From: Blochmannia endosymbiont of Camponotus sp. C-003
Lineage (GTDB): Bacteria; Pseudomonadota; Gammaproteobacteria; Enterobacterales; Enterobacteriaceae
Direction of reading: 5' to 3'
Assembly: GCF_023585685.1 (NCBI RefSeq)
Contig: NZ_CP097764.1
Span: forward strand, 248,001 to 312,000
Length of the DNA: 64,000 nt
Shown: piece after piece, positions 51,132 through 63,048 of the stretch
Numbering within the stretch: the first letter of the stretch is position 1
How the letters are laid out: each line of letters opens with the position of its first letter
Made by a program: the position numbers and the translations under genes
The notes under the pieces: generated by a model
Databases searched by the model: none
Told to the model about the DNA's origin: nothing
What the model saw: the letters and a program-made list of their open reading frames with translations, nothing else

Positions 51132-51279
51132 ATTGTTGCTAATGTAAATGTCATAAAGTCATGATGATTTAATATCATAACAATGATTATATCAATCTTT
51201 AGTATATGTATTATATATATTTTACATGATTTATACTATATATAAATATTTTAAAAAAGTAATATATTTTGACTTAAAA

Positions 51280-52239
51280 TTAACAATATCCATAATGCAT
51301 CAATCTGTGATATCGTCGATCTAACAATTTTTTTTCATCAAAAGAATCTAATTCGCTTAAATCTAATAATAATTGAGTTTTTAATGAAATAGATGTAGTT
51401 AATATGTCTCTATGTGCTCCTCCTAATGGTTCATAAATCACATTATCAATTAGATTTAGTTCTTTTAACCGATAAGAAGTAATACCCATTGCTTCGGCAG
51501 CTATAGGGGCTTTTTTTACGTTTTTCCATAAAATTGATGCACATCCTTCTGGAGAAATTACAGAATATGTACTATATTCTAACATATTAACTTTATCGCC
51601 AATGCTTATAGCTAAAGCTCCTCCGGAACCCCCTTCTCCGATGACGGTACATATAATCGGTATTTTTAATACTGACATTGTACGTAAATTTTTAGCGATT
51701 GCTGAAGATTGTCCGCGTTTTTCTGCTCCTACCCCAGGGTAGGCGCCTGGAGTGTCTATAAAAGTAATCAGTGGTATCTTGAATCGTTCTGCCATTTTCA
51801 TTAGACGTAGTGCTTTTCGATACCCTTCTGGAGCAGGCATACCAAAATTTCGTTTAATTTTTTCTTTAGTGTCACGACCTTTTTGATGTCCAATAATCAT
51901 AACTGGTCGGGAATTGAGTCTTGCTATGCCACCTACAATAGCTTTGTCGTCAGCGTATACTCGATCACCAGATAATTCGTCAAAATCATTAAATATACGC
52001 TCTATATAATCTAAAGTGTATGGGCGCTTAGGATGTCGTGCTAACTGAGCAATTTGCCAGGCATTTAAATTGGAAAATATTTTTTGGGTAAGTTCGATAT
52101 TTTTAAAACGAAGACGATTAATTTCTTCATTAATATTTGTTTTTGATTTTTTATCTAAGTGTACTATCGATGTTAAAGAATTAATTTTTTCTTCTAAATC
52201 TAGGATAGGTTTTTCAAAATCAAGAAAATTTAAACCCAT
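51280..52239 (-). CDS. accA: Acetyl-CoA carboxylase carboxyltransferase alpha subunit
   Basis: AccA with AccD transfers the carboxyl group from biotin to acetyl-CoA. The 319 residues equal the E. coli length. Conserved segments include [44 protein letters not shown] and [11 protein letters not shown]. It follows dnaE by 27 bases, as in E. coli, and completes the AccABC set in this window except for AccD. Confidence 0.97.
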   Translation of the reverse strand: MGLNFLDFEKPILDLEEKINSLTSIVHLDKKSKTNINEEINRLRFKNIELTQKIFSNLNAWQIAQLARHPKRPYTLDYIERIFNDFDELSGDRVYADDKAIVGGIARLNSRPVMIIGHQKGRDTKEKIKRNFGMPAPEGYRKALRLMKMAERFKIPLITFIDTPGAYPGVGAEKRGQSSAIAKNLRTMSVLKIPIICTVIGEGGSGGALAISIGDKVNMLEYSTYSVISPEGCASILWKNVKKAPIAAEAMGITSYRLKELNLIDNVIYEPLGGAHRDILTTSISLKTQLLLDLSELDSFDEKKLLDRRYHRLMHYGYC

Positions 52240-52266
52240 AAAATTCCTGTTATTATATATAAAAAT

Positions 52267-55200
52267 TTAATGTAATTCTAATTTGATTTGTTTATCCCCA
52301 ACAAGACTGCGTAGATTGGTCAATAACTGATCAGTCAGGGTAACATACCATTTTTTTCCACAATGTAATTTGATTTGAATGTCATTTTTTTGATAAAAAA
52401 AATATACTGGTAAAGTTCCAAGTCTATTTTTTTCTAAAAAAAAATGAATATTCGTTAATAATTGATTGTTCACTTCTTTATTATTTAAAGTGATAGATAA
52501 ACTGCGTGCATGTTTTGTATAAATATCGTTAATATCTTCTAATTTCTGTGCAATTATTTTATAATAACCATGTATCTTATCAATACTAATTACTCCTGTA
52601 ACAATCAATAAATTATTTTCCTTTAAACAATATTGATAGCTATGAATTAATTTTTCAAATATCATTATTTCTAATCGACCAGAATAATCTTCTAAAATAA
52701 AAAATACAACACGTTTTCCTCTTTTACTTAATTTTGTTCGAATTGATACAATCACACCAAAAATATGTATCATCTTATTATTATTTGTTTCTAGTATAAC
52801 ATCTTTTATAATAACAATATTAGGCATATAACTTTTTATTGTTTTCATGTATTGAACAGTAGGATGACTAGTTAAATATAGTCCAAGAGCTTCTTTTTCT
52901 TTTTCTAATAATAATTGACTGGACCATTGTGAGGCGTTGTAATTGCAATCAGCTGTTGTAACAGTGTTAGATATGTCCAAACGCATGTCGAATATATCTG
53001 TTTGTTTGCTATATTTATTTTTAATATGCTGATTAGCGCGTTTTAATACATCATTAAGTGATGCCACTAATTTTAAACGATGTATTCCAAACGAATCGCA
53101 GGCTCCAGAAAGAATTAATTTTTCAATCATACGATGATTTATTTTTGTACTATCGATGCGGATACAGAGGTCAAATAATTCTTTAAAATTACCATCCTTA
53201 TTGCGAGATGTTATTATAGATTCTATAGAGGTTTTTCCTATTCCTTTTATAGCTCCAAATCCATAAACAATTTCTTTATGTTCGTTAACATAAAAATGAT
53301 GTTGGCTAGTATTTATATTTGGAGGTAGAATTTTGAGATTCATTTTTTGACATTCACCTATTAGGTGAGATACTTTATTTAAATTGTCCATATCAGAACT
53401 TAATGCTGCCGCCATAAATTCAGAAGGATAGTGTGTTTTTAGCCATAACGTTTGATAAGATATTAATGCATATGCAGCAGAATGGGATTTATTAAAACCA
53501 TAACCAGCGAATTTTTCTAAAAGATCAAAAATCTTCATTGATAATGTAGTATCGATGCCATTTTTTGTAGCGCCTAAATTAAAAAAAGAGCGTTGTTTAG
53601 CCATATCTTCTGGTTTTTTTTTACCGATAGCACGTCGTAGTATATCGGCTTGTCCAAGTGTATAACCTGCGAGCACTTGCGCTATTTGCATAACTTGTTC
53701 TTGATATAAAATAATTCCATAAGTTGATTCCAATACTGGACGTAAGGATTCGTGCTGCCATTTAGCATCAGGATAAGAAATAGTTTCATAACCGTGTTTT
53801 CTATTGATGAAGTTATCTACCATACCTGATTGTAACGGTCCTGGGCGAAATAAAGCAATCAATGCTATCAAATCTTCAAAACAATCTGGTTTTAAACGTT
53901 TAATTAATTCTTTTATACCACGTGATTCTAATTGAAAGATTGCTGTAGTTTTCGAAGATTGAAGTGTACGAAAGCTTTTTTGATCGTGTAATGATAGGGA
54001 GTGTATATCAATAATAGCAAGGTCATGTTTAAGGCGTGTGTTGTTAATCATTTTTAATGTATGTTTAATAATAGTTAATGTACGTAAACCAAGAAAATCA
54101 AATTTTATTAAACCAATACGTTCAATGTCATCTTTATCAAATTGGGTCATTGGATGAATGCTATCATTATCATAGTACAAGGGAGAAAAATCAGTAATTT
54201 TTATAGGTGCAATTACTACTCCTCCGGCATGTTTGCTTACATTTCTCACGATACCTTCTAATTGACGGGCCATATCAATTAGTGTTGTAATATCTTCGTC
54301 GTTTTCATAAAGTAGTTTAAGTTGAGGTTCGATAGAGATAGCTTTTTCTAATGTGATGCCTGGTTCTGATGGAATCAATTTAGCAATGTGATTGATCAAC
54401 GTATAAGGATGACCTAGTGCACGTCCTACATCTCGGATCACTGCTTTGGCTGCCATAGTCCCAAACGTAATAATTTGAGACACAGCATCTGATCCATAAG
54501 TTTTAGAGACATGCTCAATTACTAAATCACGATGATCCATGCAAAAATCAATATCTAGATCGGGCATAGATATACGTTCTGGATTAAGAAAACGTTCAAA
54601 CAGTAAATCGAATTGTAAAGGATCAAGTTCTGTAATTTTTAAGACATATGCTACTAGTGAACTGGTTCCAGAACCCCTTCCAGGACCAACTGGAATATCG
54701 TTATTTTTAGCCCATTTAATAAATTCCATAACGATTAGAAAATAACTAGGGAAATTCATACTATTGATTACTTGTAATTCATGTTGCAATCGCAAATCAT
54801 ATGGTATTCGTTTAATAAGGCGTTCTTTAGTCTTGGGAAACAACAAAATTAAGCGCTCTTCTAATCCTTTTTCTGCATATGTGGTAAGAAAATCTTGAGC
54901 AGATCTGCATCCAGTAGGAAATTGTGGTAAAAAAGATTTACCTAAATCGATGGTAATATTGCATTTGTACGCAATTTCTACACTATTTACCAAAGATTCC
55001 GGTATATCGGAAAATAATTTACACATTTCTTCTTCACTTTTCATAAATTGTTGTGAACTATATTTGCGTAATTGCTGAATATTATTTAATTGAGTACCAG
55101 CGTATATTGCTACTCGAATCTCATGCGCTAAAAAATCTTCTTCATTAATAAAACGTACATCGTTGGTAGCTACTACCGGTAGTCCCTTGACCATTGATAA

Positions 55201-55761
55201 TTCTATAGCTAATTGTAAATAAAATTCTTCGTTTTGACGACCAGTACGTATTAATTCCAGATAATATCTATTTGGAAAATATTTTGAATAAAAATATAAA
55301 CATTGTTCTATTTTTGATTTTTCATTTCTTAATAAATGTCTTCCGATCTCCCCGTTACACCCCCCAGAAAGTAGAATTAAACCTTTGTTATATTCTATGA
55401 GCCAATGGCGTTGAATTGTAAGAGCAATATTATTATGTTTATTTTTATATGCTTTGGAAATTAACATAATTAAATGATAATAACCTTGTTTATCAGTGGC
55501 CAAGCATGTTAATTTGCTCGGTTTGTTGCCAATGTTGACATCTTGTAGTAAAAAATCTGCTCCAATGATTGGTTTGATTCCTGATTTATAAGCAGAATCA
55601 TAGAATTTAATAAATCCAAATAAATTGTTAAAATCAGTAAGAGCTAATGCGGGCATTTTAAGAGACGCTGCTTTTGCTATTAACTTATTTACTGTAGATA
55701 ATCCATCAAACATGGAGTAATCGCTATGTACGTGCAAGTGAATAAAGCGTGGTTTTATCAT
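52267..55761 (-). CDS. dnaE: DNA polymerase III alpha subunit
   Basis: DnaE is the replicative polymerase. The 1164-residue protein (E. coli 1160) has the N-terminal PHP domain (HLHVHSDYSMFDG), the C-family catalytic residues in GPGRGSGTSSLVAYVL and MPDLDIDFCMDHRD, the helix-hairpin-helix and finger regions (YGFNKSHSAAYALISYQT) and a C-terminal OB-fold. No disruption is seen. Its tau partner is encoded at 29-31 kb with a broken 3' end. It lies between rnhB and accA, the E. coli order. Confidence 0.98.
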   Translation of the reverse strand: MIKPRFIHLHVHSDYSMFDGLSTVNKLIAKAASLKMPALALTDFNNLFGFIKFYDSAYKSGIKPIIGADFLLQDVNIGNKPSKLTCLATDKQGYYHLIMLISKAYKNKHNNIALTIQRHWLIEYNKGLILLSGGCNGEIGRHLLRNEKSKIEQCLYFYSKYFPNRYYLELIRTGRQNEEFYLQLAIELSMVKGLPVVATNDVRFINEEDFLAHEIRVAIYAGTQLNNIQQLRKYSSQQFMKSEEEMCKLFSDIPESLVNSVEIAYKCNITIDLGKSFLPQFPTGCRSAQDFLTTYAEKGLEERLILLFPKTKERLIKRIPYDLRLQHELQVINSMNFPSYFLIVMEFIKWAKNNDIPVGPGRGSGTSSLVAYVLKITELDPLQFDLLFERFLNPERISMPDLDIDFCMDHRDLVIEHVSKTYGSDAVSQIITFGTMAAKAVIRDVGRALGHPYTLINHIAKLIPSEPGITLEKAISIEPQLKLLYENDEDITTLIDMARQLEGIVRNVSKHAGGVVIAPIKITDFSPLYYDNDSIHPMTQFDKDDIERIGLIKFDFLGLRTLTIIKHTLKMINNTRLKHDLAIIDIHSLSLHDQKSFRTLQSSKTTAIFQLESRGIKELIKRLKPDCFEDLIALIALFRPGPLQSGMVDNFINRKHGYETISYPDAKWQHESLRPVLESTYGIILYQEQVMQIAQVLAGYTLGQADILRRAIGKKKPEDMAKQRSFFNLGATKNGIDTTLSMKIFDLLEKFAGYGFNKSHSAAYALISYQTLWLKTHYPSEFMAAALSSDMDNLNKVSHLIGECQKMNLKILPPNINTSQHHFYVNEHKEIVYGFGAIKGIGKTSIESIITSRNKDGNFKELFDLCIRIDSTKINHRMIEKLILSGACDSFGIHRLKLVASLNDVLKRANQHIKNKYSKQTDIFDMRLDISNTVTTADCNYNASQWSSQLLLEKEKEALGLYLTSHPTVQYMKTIKSYMPNIVIIKDVILETNNNKMIHIFGVIVSIRTKLSKRGKRVVFFILEDYSGRLEIMIFEKLIHSYQYCLKENNLLIVTGVISIDKIHGYYKIIAQKLEDINDIYTKHARSLSITLNNKEVNNQLLTNIHFFLEKNRLGTLPVYFFYQKNDIQIKLHCGKKWYVTLTDQLLTNLRSLVGDKQIKLELH

Positions 55762-55791
55762 AATTAAGAGGTCATAAATAATAATATATAT

Positions 55792-56451
55792 CTAAATATC
55801 GAGTTGCCTATTAATATCACAAATTACATGTTTTACAGGAGCAAAGCTTTTTCTATGCTGTGATATAGGCCCGTATAGCGCTAATTGTTTTAAATGAAAA
55901 TAGGTAGGATATCCTTTGTTTTGAGCAAATCTATATTTTGGATATTGCGCATCTAGTACGATCATATCTTGATCTCGAGTAACTTTAGCTACAATAGAAG
56001 CTGCGCTTATAACTGCTATTCGATCATCTCCTTTGATAAAACATTGATAAGGTATGCCTGTGAATTCTGGAGAATTATTTCCATCTATTAAAATCAAATC
56101 TGGCTTAATAGATAAATTGTGTACTGCTCGTTTCATTGCTAATAAACGAGCTTTCAAAATATTAAAACGATCAATTTCTATAGCATCAGCGCATCCGATA
56201 CTCCAGGCTAATGTTTTTTCAATAATATTTTTATATAAATTAAGTCTTTTGTGTTTATTTAATGTTTTAGAATCAGCTAATCCAAAAATTGGTCGTATTG
56301 GATGCAATATTACTGCAGCAGCTATTACTGATCCGACTAATGATCCGCATCCTGATTCATCTACTCCCGCAATTAATTTAAATTTTTTGATAGATAATGT
56401 TTTTGATATTTCATGATTTTTTAATTGCTTGTTACATAACATTGTTGTCAT
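55792..56451 (-). CDS. rnhB: Ribonuclease HII
   Basis: RNase HII removes ribonucleotides misincorporated in DNA. The 219-residue protein (E. coli 198) starts at ATG 56451, which overlaps the lpxB stop as ATGA; a second ATG nine bases later is possible. Active-site acids are seen in GVDESG (Asp31, Glu32) and LIDGN. The signature GRG, which recognises the ribonucleotide junction, reads GCG: codon 35 is TGC (plus positions 56347-56349), one transition away from CGC arginine. Activity on single ribonucleotides may be reduced. Confidence 0.94.
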   Translation of the reverse strand: MTTMLCNKQLKNHEISKTLSIKKFKLIAGVDESGCGSLVGSVIAAAVILHPIRPIFGLADSKTLNKHKRLNLYKNIIEKTLAWSIGCADAIEIDRFNILKARLLAMKRAVHNLSIKPDLILIDGNNSPEFTGIPYQCFIKGDDRIAVISAASIVAKVTRDQDMIVLDAQYPKYRFAQNKGYPTYFHLKQLALYGPISQHRKSFAPVKHVICDINRQLDI

Positions 56452-57593
56452 TTGATTAACCTCAACACTGCGTGGGCTGCTTGTTCATCTGCTTTACATC
56501 TAATTCTATAATGTAACTGTCTAAATGTTTTTTTCAATACTATATGTTGATTATTATCATCATTTAATAAGTCAATTAATGTTTGTGCTAAATTTTCAGG
56601 ACGACAGTTGTTTTGAATAAATTCTTTTACCAATTCACGATCTGCTAATAAATTAGGCAGTGATATCCAGGGAACATTTATAAAATGTTTGACTAACATA
56701 AATGTTAGGGGATGCATTCGATAAGCTACAACCATAGGACATTTGACTAACATACATTCTAAAGTTGCTGTGCCAGCGGTCACTAAAGAAACATCTGCTG
56801 CCATAATTATTTCCCATGCTGATTGGTTGTTGTTTAGAATACGATACTTAATTGATGTTGATACGACACTAATAAATTTTTTTACAGATGTTTGATTGTG
56901 TAATGGTACTAAAATTTCAAGATTAGGAAAATTATTTTTTAATAATTTAGCGCATAATAAAAAATCGTGAGCTAACATTTTAATTTCCCTAATTCTGCTG
57001 CCTGGTAATATTGCTAAACAACATACGTTACAGGGAATCCCTAATTTTTGACGAGCAAAGACTTTATTTGGATTCAAAGGTATTTGATCTGCTAATGTAT
57101 GTCCAATAAATTGACATGGTATATTGAAGTGATCGTATATTTTTTTTTCAAAAGGAAAAGTAACTAAAATATTATCGGTGGCTTTTTTAAGCGCAAAAAT
57201 ACGTTTTTTCCTCCACGCCCATACTGATGGGCTAACATAATGGATCGTACGAATTCCATGTTTTTTCAAACGATTTTCTAAAGAAATATTAAAATCTGGA
57301 GAATCGATACCAATGAAAACATCAGGTTTTAAGTTAATAAATCTACGAGCTAAATTTCTACGAATGTGCAATAGTCGTGGTAATTTCAGAATAATTTCAG
57401 CGAAACCCATGACTGATAATTCTTCTATATTGTACCAAGATTTCATATGTTCAGATTGCATACAGGGGCCACCAATCCCAAAAAAACATACTTTTTTTAA
57501 GTATTTTTTTAATGCACGGATTAATCCTGCCCCTAAAATATCTCCAGAAGCTTCTCCTGCTACTATACCTATAATAATAGTACGATTATGCAT
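56448..57593 (-). CDS. lpxB: Lipid-A-disaccharide synthase
   Basis: LpxB joins UDP-diacylglucosamine and lipid X to the lipid A disaccharide at the inner face of the membrane. The 381-residue protein (E. coli 382) is a GT-B glycosyltransferase with [14 protein letters not shown], the GIDSPDFN segment, [11 protein letters not shown] and LPGSRIREI. It lies 19 bases after lpxA and overlaps rnhB by four bases. Confidence 0.97.
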   Translation of the reverse strand: MHNRTIIIGIVAGEASGDILGAGLIRALKKYLKKVCFFGIGGPCMQSEHMKSWYNIEELSVMGFAEIILKLPRLLHIRRNLARRFINLKPDVFIGIDSPDFNISLENRLKKHGIRTIHYVSPSVWAWRKKRIFALKKATDNILVTFPFEKKIYDHFNIPCQFIGHTLADQIPLNPNKVFARQKLGIPCNVCCLAILPGSRIREIKMLAHDFLLCAKLLKNNFPNLEILVPLHNQTSVKKFISVVSTSIKYRILNNNQSAWEIIMAADVSLVTAGTATLECMLVKCPMVVAYRMHPLTFMLVKHFINVPWISLPNLLADRELVKEFIQNNCRPENLAQTLIDLLNDDNNQHIVLKKTFRQLHYRIRCKADEQAAHAVLRLIK

Positions 57594-57612
57594 AGACGAT
57601 AGATTAACATTG

Positions 57613-58401
57613 TTAACGAATAATTCCCCTTTGAGAACGTATTAAAAAATCTACAAATTCATTGATGATCGGATGTTCTGCTGCTAATAGTTTTAAAGCT
57701 GTTTTAGCTGATTCAATAGTTTTATTGCTACGGTATAAAATTTTATAGGCATCTCGAATAGCGTGTACGGAGGAACGACTAAAACCTCGTCGTTTTAAAC
57801 CTTCAATGTTTAATCCAAAAGGTGTTGCATGATTTCCTTGGGCTATTATGAATGGTGGAATATCTTGGACTACACCAGAACATCCTCCAATCATAACATG
57901 TGTTCCAATAAGGCAAAACTGATGGATTGCGGTCATTCCTCCAATAATAGTGTGGTTATCTACTCTTACATGTCCTCCTAAGGTAACGTTGTTAGCCATG
58001 ACACAATGATCCCCGATTATGCAATCATGAGCAATATGCACGTTAATCATAAATAAATTGCTATTTCCTATTTTGGTCACTTTTTTACCTTGTATAGTGC
58101 CACGATGAATGGTGACACTTTCTCTAATCTTATTGTCATGGCCAATTTCTATTCGTGTAGATTCTTTTGCGTATTTTAAATCTTGGTTCACTTCTCCAAG
58201 AGAAGCAAATTGATAGATTTGATTATTTTCTCCAATTTGAGTAATCCCGTTAATTACAATATGAGATTTCAACAAAGTTCGCGCCCCTATCTCAACTTGC
58301 GCTCCAATAAAACAAAATGGTCCGATATATACGTTGTTGTGTATTATAGCTCCTTCTTCTATTATAGAACTAGGATGTATAATGGCAGATTGATGAATCA
58401 T
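57613..58401 (-). CDS. lpxA: UDP-N-acetylglucosamine acyltransferase
   Basis: LpxA adds the first hydroxyacyl chain to UDP-GlcNAc in lipid A synthesis. The 262 residues equal the E. coli length. A left-handed beta-helix of hexapeptide repeats spans most of the protein, with the catalytic histidine in [10 protein letters not shown] and the C-terminal helical domain. It follows fabZ after four bases. Confidence 0.97.
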   Translation of the reverse strand: MIHQSAIIHPSSIIEEGAIIHNNVYIGPFCFIGAQVEIGARTLLKSHIVINGITQIGENNQIYQFASLGEVNQDLKYAKESTRIEIGHDNKIRESVTIHRGTIQGKKVTKIGNSNLFMINVHIAHDCIIGDHCVMANNVTLGGHVRVDNHTIIGGMTAIHQFCLIGTHVMIGGCSGVVQDIPPFIIAQGNHATPFGLNIEGLKRRGFSRSSVHAIRDAYKILYRSNKTIESAKTALKLLAAEHPIINEFVDFLIRSQRGIIR

Positions 58402-58405
58402 CAGT

Positions 58406-58861
58406 TTAAATTTCCTTTCTACGAGCGCACATCATTGATGCTTCACAAGCCATTTCTTCGTTTACTGTAGCGATTCCTTTAAATCGTGCAATACCGCGTC
58501 TTTCTTTAATAAATTCTACATCGAGTATCATTTGGTCACCAGGTTGTACTGGACGCTTGAATCGAGCTGAGTCAATAGCAGCAAAATAATATAATTCTCC
58601 TGGAGCTAATTTACCTGTACTTTTGAAGGCTAAGATTCCTGTAGCTTGAGCCATAGCTTCTAAAATTAATACTCCAGGAAAAATGGGTTTTCCTGGAAAA
58701 TGTCCTTGAAAAAATGGTTCATTAAAAGAAACATTTTTTACCGCTCTTAAAAATTTCCCTTTTTCAAAATTTAGTACACGATCAACTAATAAAAATGGAA
58801 ATCGATGCGGCAAAAGCTCTAAAACTTCCTCAATATGCAAAACACAAGTATCAGTAATCAA
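58406..58861 (-). CDS. fabZ: 3-hydroxyacyl-ACP dehydratase FabZ
   Basis: FabZ dehydrates 3-hydroxyacyl-ACP in fatty-acid elongation, competing with LpxA and LpxD for the same substrate pool. The 151 residues match E. coli in length. The hot-dog fold motif [20 protein letters not shown] carries the catalytic His and Glu. The initiator is TTG at 58861, giving [20 protein letters not shown] aligned with the E. coli start. It lies between lpxD and lpxA as usual. Confidence 0.97.
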   Translation of the reverse strand: MITDTCVLHIEEVLELLPHRFPFLLVDRVLNFEKGKFLRAVKNVSFNEPFFQGHFPGKPIFPGVLILEAMAQATGILAFKSTGKLAPGELYYFAAIDSARFKRPVQPGDQMILDVEFIKERRGIARFKGIATVNEEMACEASMMCARRKEI

Positions 58862-58909
58862 GGTTTTTATTCCTGTTTAAGATAATAAGTCGTATTAATA
58901 ACATTCATT

Positions 58910-58933
58910 TATCCTGTTCATCCTAACAGGGTA
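58910..58933 (-). other. Hairpin in the lpxD-fabZ spacer
   Basis: TATCCTGTT (58910-58918) and AACAGGGTA (58925-58933) form a nine-pair stem with one wobble pair and a six-base loop. It is the only G/C-containing hairpin I saw inside the rseP-accA run. No T-run follows, so it may be a processing or stability element, or a weak attenuator. Confidence 0.4.
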
Positions 58934-58963
58934 AAGAATAAACTGTCCTAGTTATCTTAAAAT

Positions 58964-59995
58964 TTATAGGCACAGTATTTTTTTTAATTTTTGTTCTATA
59001 GTTTTTATACGTTTGTTTATATTACTAATCCGCATAATTAATGCGGCGGTTTTCCACCATACTGTATTTGGTTGCACAGGAATACCTGATGAGTAAATAC
59101 CAGGTTGTGTTATCGCTTTAATCACCATTCCCATTCCGGTGATAGTGACTCTATCACAAATATTTATGTGTCCATTAATTACACTGGCTCCGCCTATCAT
59201 GCAATATTGTCCAATAGTTAAACTCCCGGCCATGATAACACCGCCTGCTATTGCGGTGTGTGCGCCTATTTTGACATTATGTGCAATTTGGCACTGATTA
59301 TCAATAATTACTCCGCTTTCAATTTTAGTATCATCTAATGTTCCTCGATCAATAGTAGTACAAGCACCTATTTCTACATTATTTCCAATTTTTACTGTTC
59401 CTAAATGAGGAATTTTGATCCACACGCCATGATCATTAATATACCCAAATCCATCAGAACCAATGATAGCTCCAGATTGTATTAAACAGAATTCACCAAT
59501 TTCTACCTCATGATATATAGTGACATTAGCCCATAAACGTGTACCTGTCCCTATCTTTGTTTTTTGTCCTATGAAGCTACCAGGACCAATGATTACATCA
59601 TCACCCAAAATTACTTCAGATTCTATAACCACATTAGCACCTATTCCTACTCTTTGACCTAATATTGCATCTGGAGCTATGATGGCTTCAGATGCAATAT
59701 TCCTCGCTGGTTTCGGGCTATTATCCATCAATCGTGCTATTTTAACATATGCGATATATGGGTCTTCTACTACCAATGCAGCAACCTTACAAAAAATCAA
59801 GTTGTTTTTAGATAATATCACTGCTGAAGCGCGACAGGAGCTTAGTTGACTTAGAAATCGTTGATCTTTTAAAAAAGTAATATGTCCTATTTGTGCGTTA
59901 TTTATAGAAGCAATGCCAGTAATAATAATATTTTTGTCTCCATATAATTTAGCGTCTAATTGCTGTGCTAAATCTGATAGCTTCATTTCGATCAT
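58964..59995 (-). CDS. lpxD: UDP-3-O-acylglucosamine N-acyltransferase
   Basis: LpxD adds the second acyl chain in lipid A synthesis, after LpxA and LpxC. The 343-residue protein (E. coli 341) has the N-terminal uridine-binding domain ([15 protein letters not shown]), a hexapeptide-repeat beta-helix and the catalytic histidine region [14 protein letters not shown]. It starts four bases after skp. Confidence 0.97.
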   Translation of the reverse strand: MIEMKLSDLAQQLDAKLYGDKNIIITGIASINNAQIGHITFLKDQRFLSQLSSCRASAVILSKNNLIFCKVAALVVEDPYIAYVKIARLMDNSPKPARNIASEAIIAPDAILGQRVGIGANVVIESEVILGDDVIIGPGSFIGQKTKIGTGTRLWANVTIYHEVEIGEFCLIQSGAIIGSDGFGYINDHGVWIKIPHLGTVKIGNNVEIGACTTIDRGTLDDTKIESGVIIDNQCQIAHNVKIGAHTAIAGGVIMAGSLTIGQYCMIGGASVINGHINICDRVTITGMGMVIKAITQPGIYSSGIPVQPNTVWWKTAALIMRISNINKRIKTIEQKLKKILCL

Positions 59996-59998
59996 AAT

Positions 59999-60499
59999 TT
60001 ATCCAACTTGTTTCATTACAGAATTAGTAATATCTGTAATGTGAACGCTGTGATATACTACAGCATTAGAGTCAATTACTATGTCATAATTTTCTTTTTT
60101 GGCAACATTTGATACTACATTGTGAATCATATTAAGAATTTTATCTCTTTCTTCTGTTTGACGCGAATGATTTTCTTGTTGAAATTCTTTAGCTTTGTTA
60201 GTGAAAATTTCACGTTGGTTTATTAATGATTTTTCTAGTTCATTACGTTCGATTGCTTTCATGGTGGTGCCATCTCGTTGTAATGTTTGTATTTTTATTT
60301 GTAAATCATGCTCCATCTTTTCTAATTCGGCAGCACGATCTTTAAATTCATATTCAAGTTGTTTAATGATTTTAGCGCGTTGTGAAGATTGTTGAAAAAT
60401 ATTAGAAATGTTAACTATTGCAATTTTGTCGGTAGCCTCAACAGAGTTAATTTGTGTTATCCAAATCATTATACTCAATATATATGTCCACTTTTTCAC
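59999..60499 (-). CDS. skp: Periplasmic chaperone Skp
   Basis: Skp holds unfolded outer-membrane proteins in the periplasm for delivery to BamA. The 166-residue protein (E. coli 161) has a signal peptide ([20 protein letters not shown], with likely cleavage after EA), the start of the mature domain DKIAIVNIS, long charged coiled-coil arms, and the conserved end [12 protein letters not shown]. It lies downstream of bamA on the same strand. Confidence 0.95.
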   Translation of the reverse strand: MKKWTYILSIMIWITQINSVEATDKIAIVNISNIFQQSSQRAKIIKQLEYEFKDRAAELEKMEHDLQIKIQTLQRDGTTMKAIERNELEKSLINQREIFTNKAKEFQQENHSRQTEERDKILNMIHNVVSNVAKKENYDIVIDSNAVVYHSVHITDITNSVMKQVG

Positions 60500-60578
60500 T
60501 GTAAACCTCTTAGTTTAATAAGATATGAAATTTATTATTTTGATAAGATATTTTTTATTAGTATATTATGTCTGAATG

Positions 60579-63002
60579 TTACCATGTTTTTCCGATACTA
60601 AATTGAAATGGTTCTTCTATATCTCCGGGATATTTTTTTATTAATTTTGAATAGGAAAAAATCATTGGCCCAATTGGAGATACCCACTTCAAAGATATAC
60701 CACTAGATATGCGAATATTATTTGGAATGCTATAATCTACAATACCGGCTTTTTGTGTTGCTTCAGTATTCTTCCAAAAAGTATCCCATACAGTACCTGT
60801 GTCTAAGAACACAGAAATACGTGCAATATCAGAATGTTGCGCATGAAAATATATCATAGGAATGATTAGCTCAGTTTTGAAAAGAGTTATTGCATTTCCA
60901 CCAACAGCATCTTGAGATTTTTTTATTGCACATGTAGCATAGTTTTGTCTAGAATCGTTGCAATGATAATAAGCAGCTTTTGGACCTATACTATTTAGTC
61001 TAAATCCACGTATTGTTTCAATACCTCCGGCATAGAAGTTATCATAAAAAGGATTTTCTTTTTTATGTATACCGCCAGCATAACCAGTGTATATCGAATT
61101 CATCGTTATCCAATTAGATTGTCGATATAAAGGTATATAACTATTACTATTAATTATTATTTTATAATATTGATTATTAGACCCAGGTAGTGTCAATGTA
61201 CTTGATATATTGGCACGTACACCATATGTAGGGAAATAAGCATGATTTGAATTATCAAAAGTCCATCCTGAAGTTAATAAAAAATCATTTGTATGAAAAT
61301 TGATAGTATTATCTACAATTTTACTGTTAATTGATATTTTTGGATGAATATTTGTAGATTTTAGATAACGCCATATTGCTACTTGAGGGGCTATTTTACT
61401 TAAATAATTAGATACATGATTTAATCCTATATTAAACGTATTGTATTTAACGATCGGGTATGAGCAATTAATATTAATACCACAATTTTTCAAATTATAA
61501 TCTGAAAAACTTGTATTGTTAGTGTTTAAATCATTATAAAATATTTTACCGCCTATACTAATGTTATTAACGCCATAGTAAGGTTTTAAAGATGATATTT
61601 CAGTATAAGTTTGATAATGATTTTTAGTGCTAGCAACAGCTATAGAATTTCCTGAACCTAACACATTTTCTTGATACATTCCAAATTGCAAATTTATACC
61701 ACTTTCTGTTCCAAATCCGACGCTCAGATTTAAATGACCAGTATTATGTTCTTCAATTTTATAAATAACATCGATTTGGTTTAAAGTATTTGGTACATAT
61801 TCAATGCGAGTATTGACAGTTTTAAAATAACAAAGACGTTTAAGTCGGGTTTGGTCTTGAATAATACGATTATAATCTAATTGTATTTGTTCTGTTTGAC
61901 GTATTTCTCTTCGAATGACTTCATCTTTAGTAATATTATTACCTTCCAAGCGTACTTCACGTACATAAAAACAATGGCCTACATCGACGTATACATATAA
62001 TTTTATTGTTTTATTGTTGTCATTTATGTCAGGTTTTATTGATAAGATAGGTTGCATGTAACCATGTTTGCTTAACATATATCGTATGTTCCGTTCTATT
62101 TCTTGAATTCTATTGTTACTATATAATTCTCTAGGATAAATGTTTATGTATTTTTTAATATTAGGAAAATAATCTAATATATTTCCATGTAACTCTACAG
62201 AATCAAATGAATATTGCATGCCTTCATTGATATATAAAGAAAGATAAACATATTTTTTATTTGGTGTAAAATCAATTTGCGTCTCATCAATATGAAATTT
62301 AGCATAGCCATGGTTTAAGTAAAAATTACGTAATTTATCTAAGTCATGGAATAATTTTTGTTCTTGATATTGTTGATTAGATAGTATAGGTCTCCATTTA
62401 ATTTTTCTATACAATTTAAATTGTGATAATAATTTTTTTGTATGGAATGCATGATTACCAAAAATGTTGATTTGTTGTATTTTAGCGGTTTTACCTTCTG
62501 TAAACATTATTTTCAAATTAACACGATTTCTTGATAGAGGGATGACTATTATTTTAGTTGTAGCTGAAAATTTACCAAAGTTATGATACAGATTATTCAA
62601 CTCTTGTTTTAATTCAAAAATAGAGCATTCGTTAAATGGTTCACCTGATTGTATTTTTTTTATATTTAATGTTTTTTTTATTATATCTTCTGTAATTATT
62701 TTGTTTCCTTGAAAACTAATATTATCAATGACTGGGCGTTCTTTGACCTGGATTATAACAATTCCATTTTCATTATGAGAAATTATGACTTCTTCAAAGT
62801 ATCCTGTAGAAAATAACACTTTAATACTATTAGCAATATCTTCATCATTAATAATGGATCCAATTTTTAAAGGTAAACTAAATAATGCCGTATCTAATGA
62901 AATTCTTTTTAATCCATTAAAAAGAATTTTGTTTATAATTGTATCATCGCTGTGTGCTGCATGACTAATGATCAATAAGAATGCTATAAATATTTTTTTC
63001 AT
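60579..63002 (-). CDS. bamA: Outer-membrane protein assembly factor BamA
   Basis: BamA inserts beta-barrel proteins into the outer membrane. The 807-residue protein (E. coli 810) has a signal peptide (MKKIFIAFLLIISHAAHS), five POTRA domains and a C-terminal 16-strand barrel ending in FSIGKTW. The loop-6 signature reads IRGF in place of VRGF. It is much more diverged than the cytosolic genes nearby, but length and domain order are intact. It sits 46 bases after rseP. Confidence 0.96.
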   Translation of the reverse strand: MKKIFIAFLLIISHAAHSDDTIINKILFNGLKRISLDTALFSLPLKIGSIINDEDIANSIKVLFSTGYFEEVIISHNENGIVIIQVKERPVIDNISFQGNKIITEDIIKKTLNIKKIQSGEPFNECSIFELKQELNNLYHNFGKFSATTKIIVIPLSRNRVNLKIMFTEGKTAKIQQINIFGNHAFHTKKLLSQFKLYRKIKWRPILSNQQYQEQKLFHDLDKLRNFYLNHGYAKFHIDETQIDFTPNKKYVYLSLYINEGMQYSFDSVELHGNILDYFPNIKKYINIYPRELYSNNRIQEIERNIRYMLSKHGYMQPILSIKPDINDNNKTIKLYVYVDVGHCFYVREVRLEGNNITKDEVIRREIRQTEQIQLDYNRIIQDQTRLKRLCYFKTVNTRIEYVPNTLNQIDVIYKIEEHNTGHLNLSVGFGTESGINLQFGMYQENVLGSGNSIAVASTKNHYQTYTEISSLKPYYGVNNISIGGKIFYNDLNTNNTSFSDYNLKNCGININCSYPIVKYNTFNIGLNHVSNYLSKIAPQVAIWRYLKSTNIHPKISINSKIVDNTINFHTNDFLLTSGWTFDNSNHAYFPTYGVRANISSTLTLPGSNNQYYKIIINSNSYIPLYRQSNWITMNSIYTGYAGGIHKKENPFYDNFYAGGIETIRGFRLNSIGPKAAYYHCNDSRQNYATCAIKKSQDAVGGNAITLFKTELIIPMIYFHAQHSDIARISVFLDTGTVWDTFWKNTEATQKAGIVDYSIPNNIRISSGISLKWVSPIGPMIFSYSKLIKKYPGDIEEPFQFSIGKTW

Positions 63003-63048
63003 TGATTGTTATTTATTTTAATCTTTTTGGGTTAAATTTTTTTATTTA

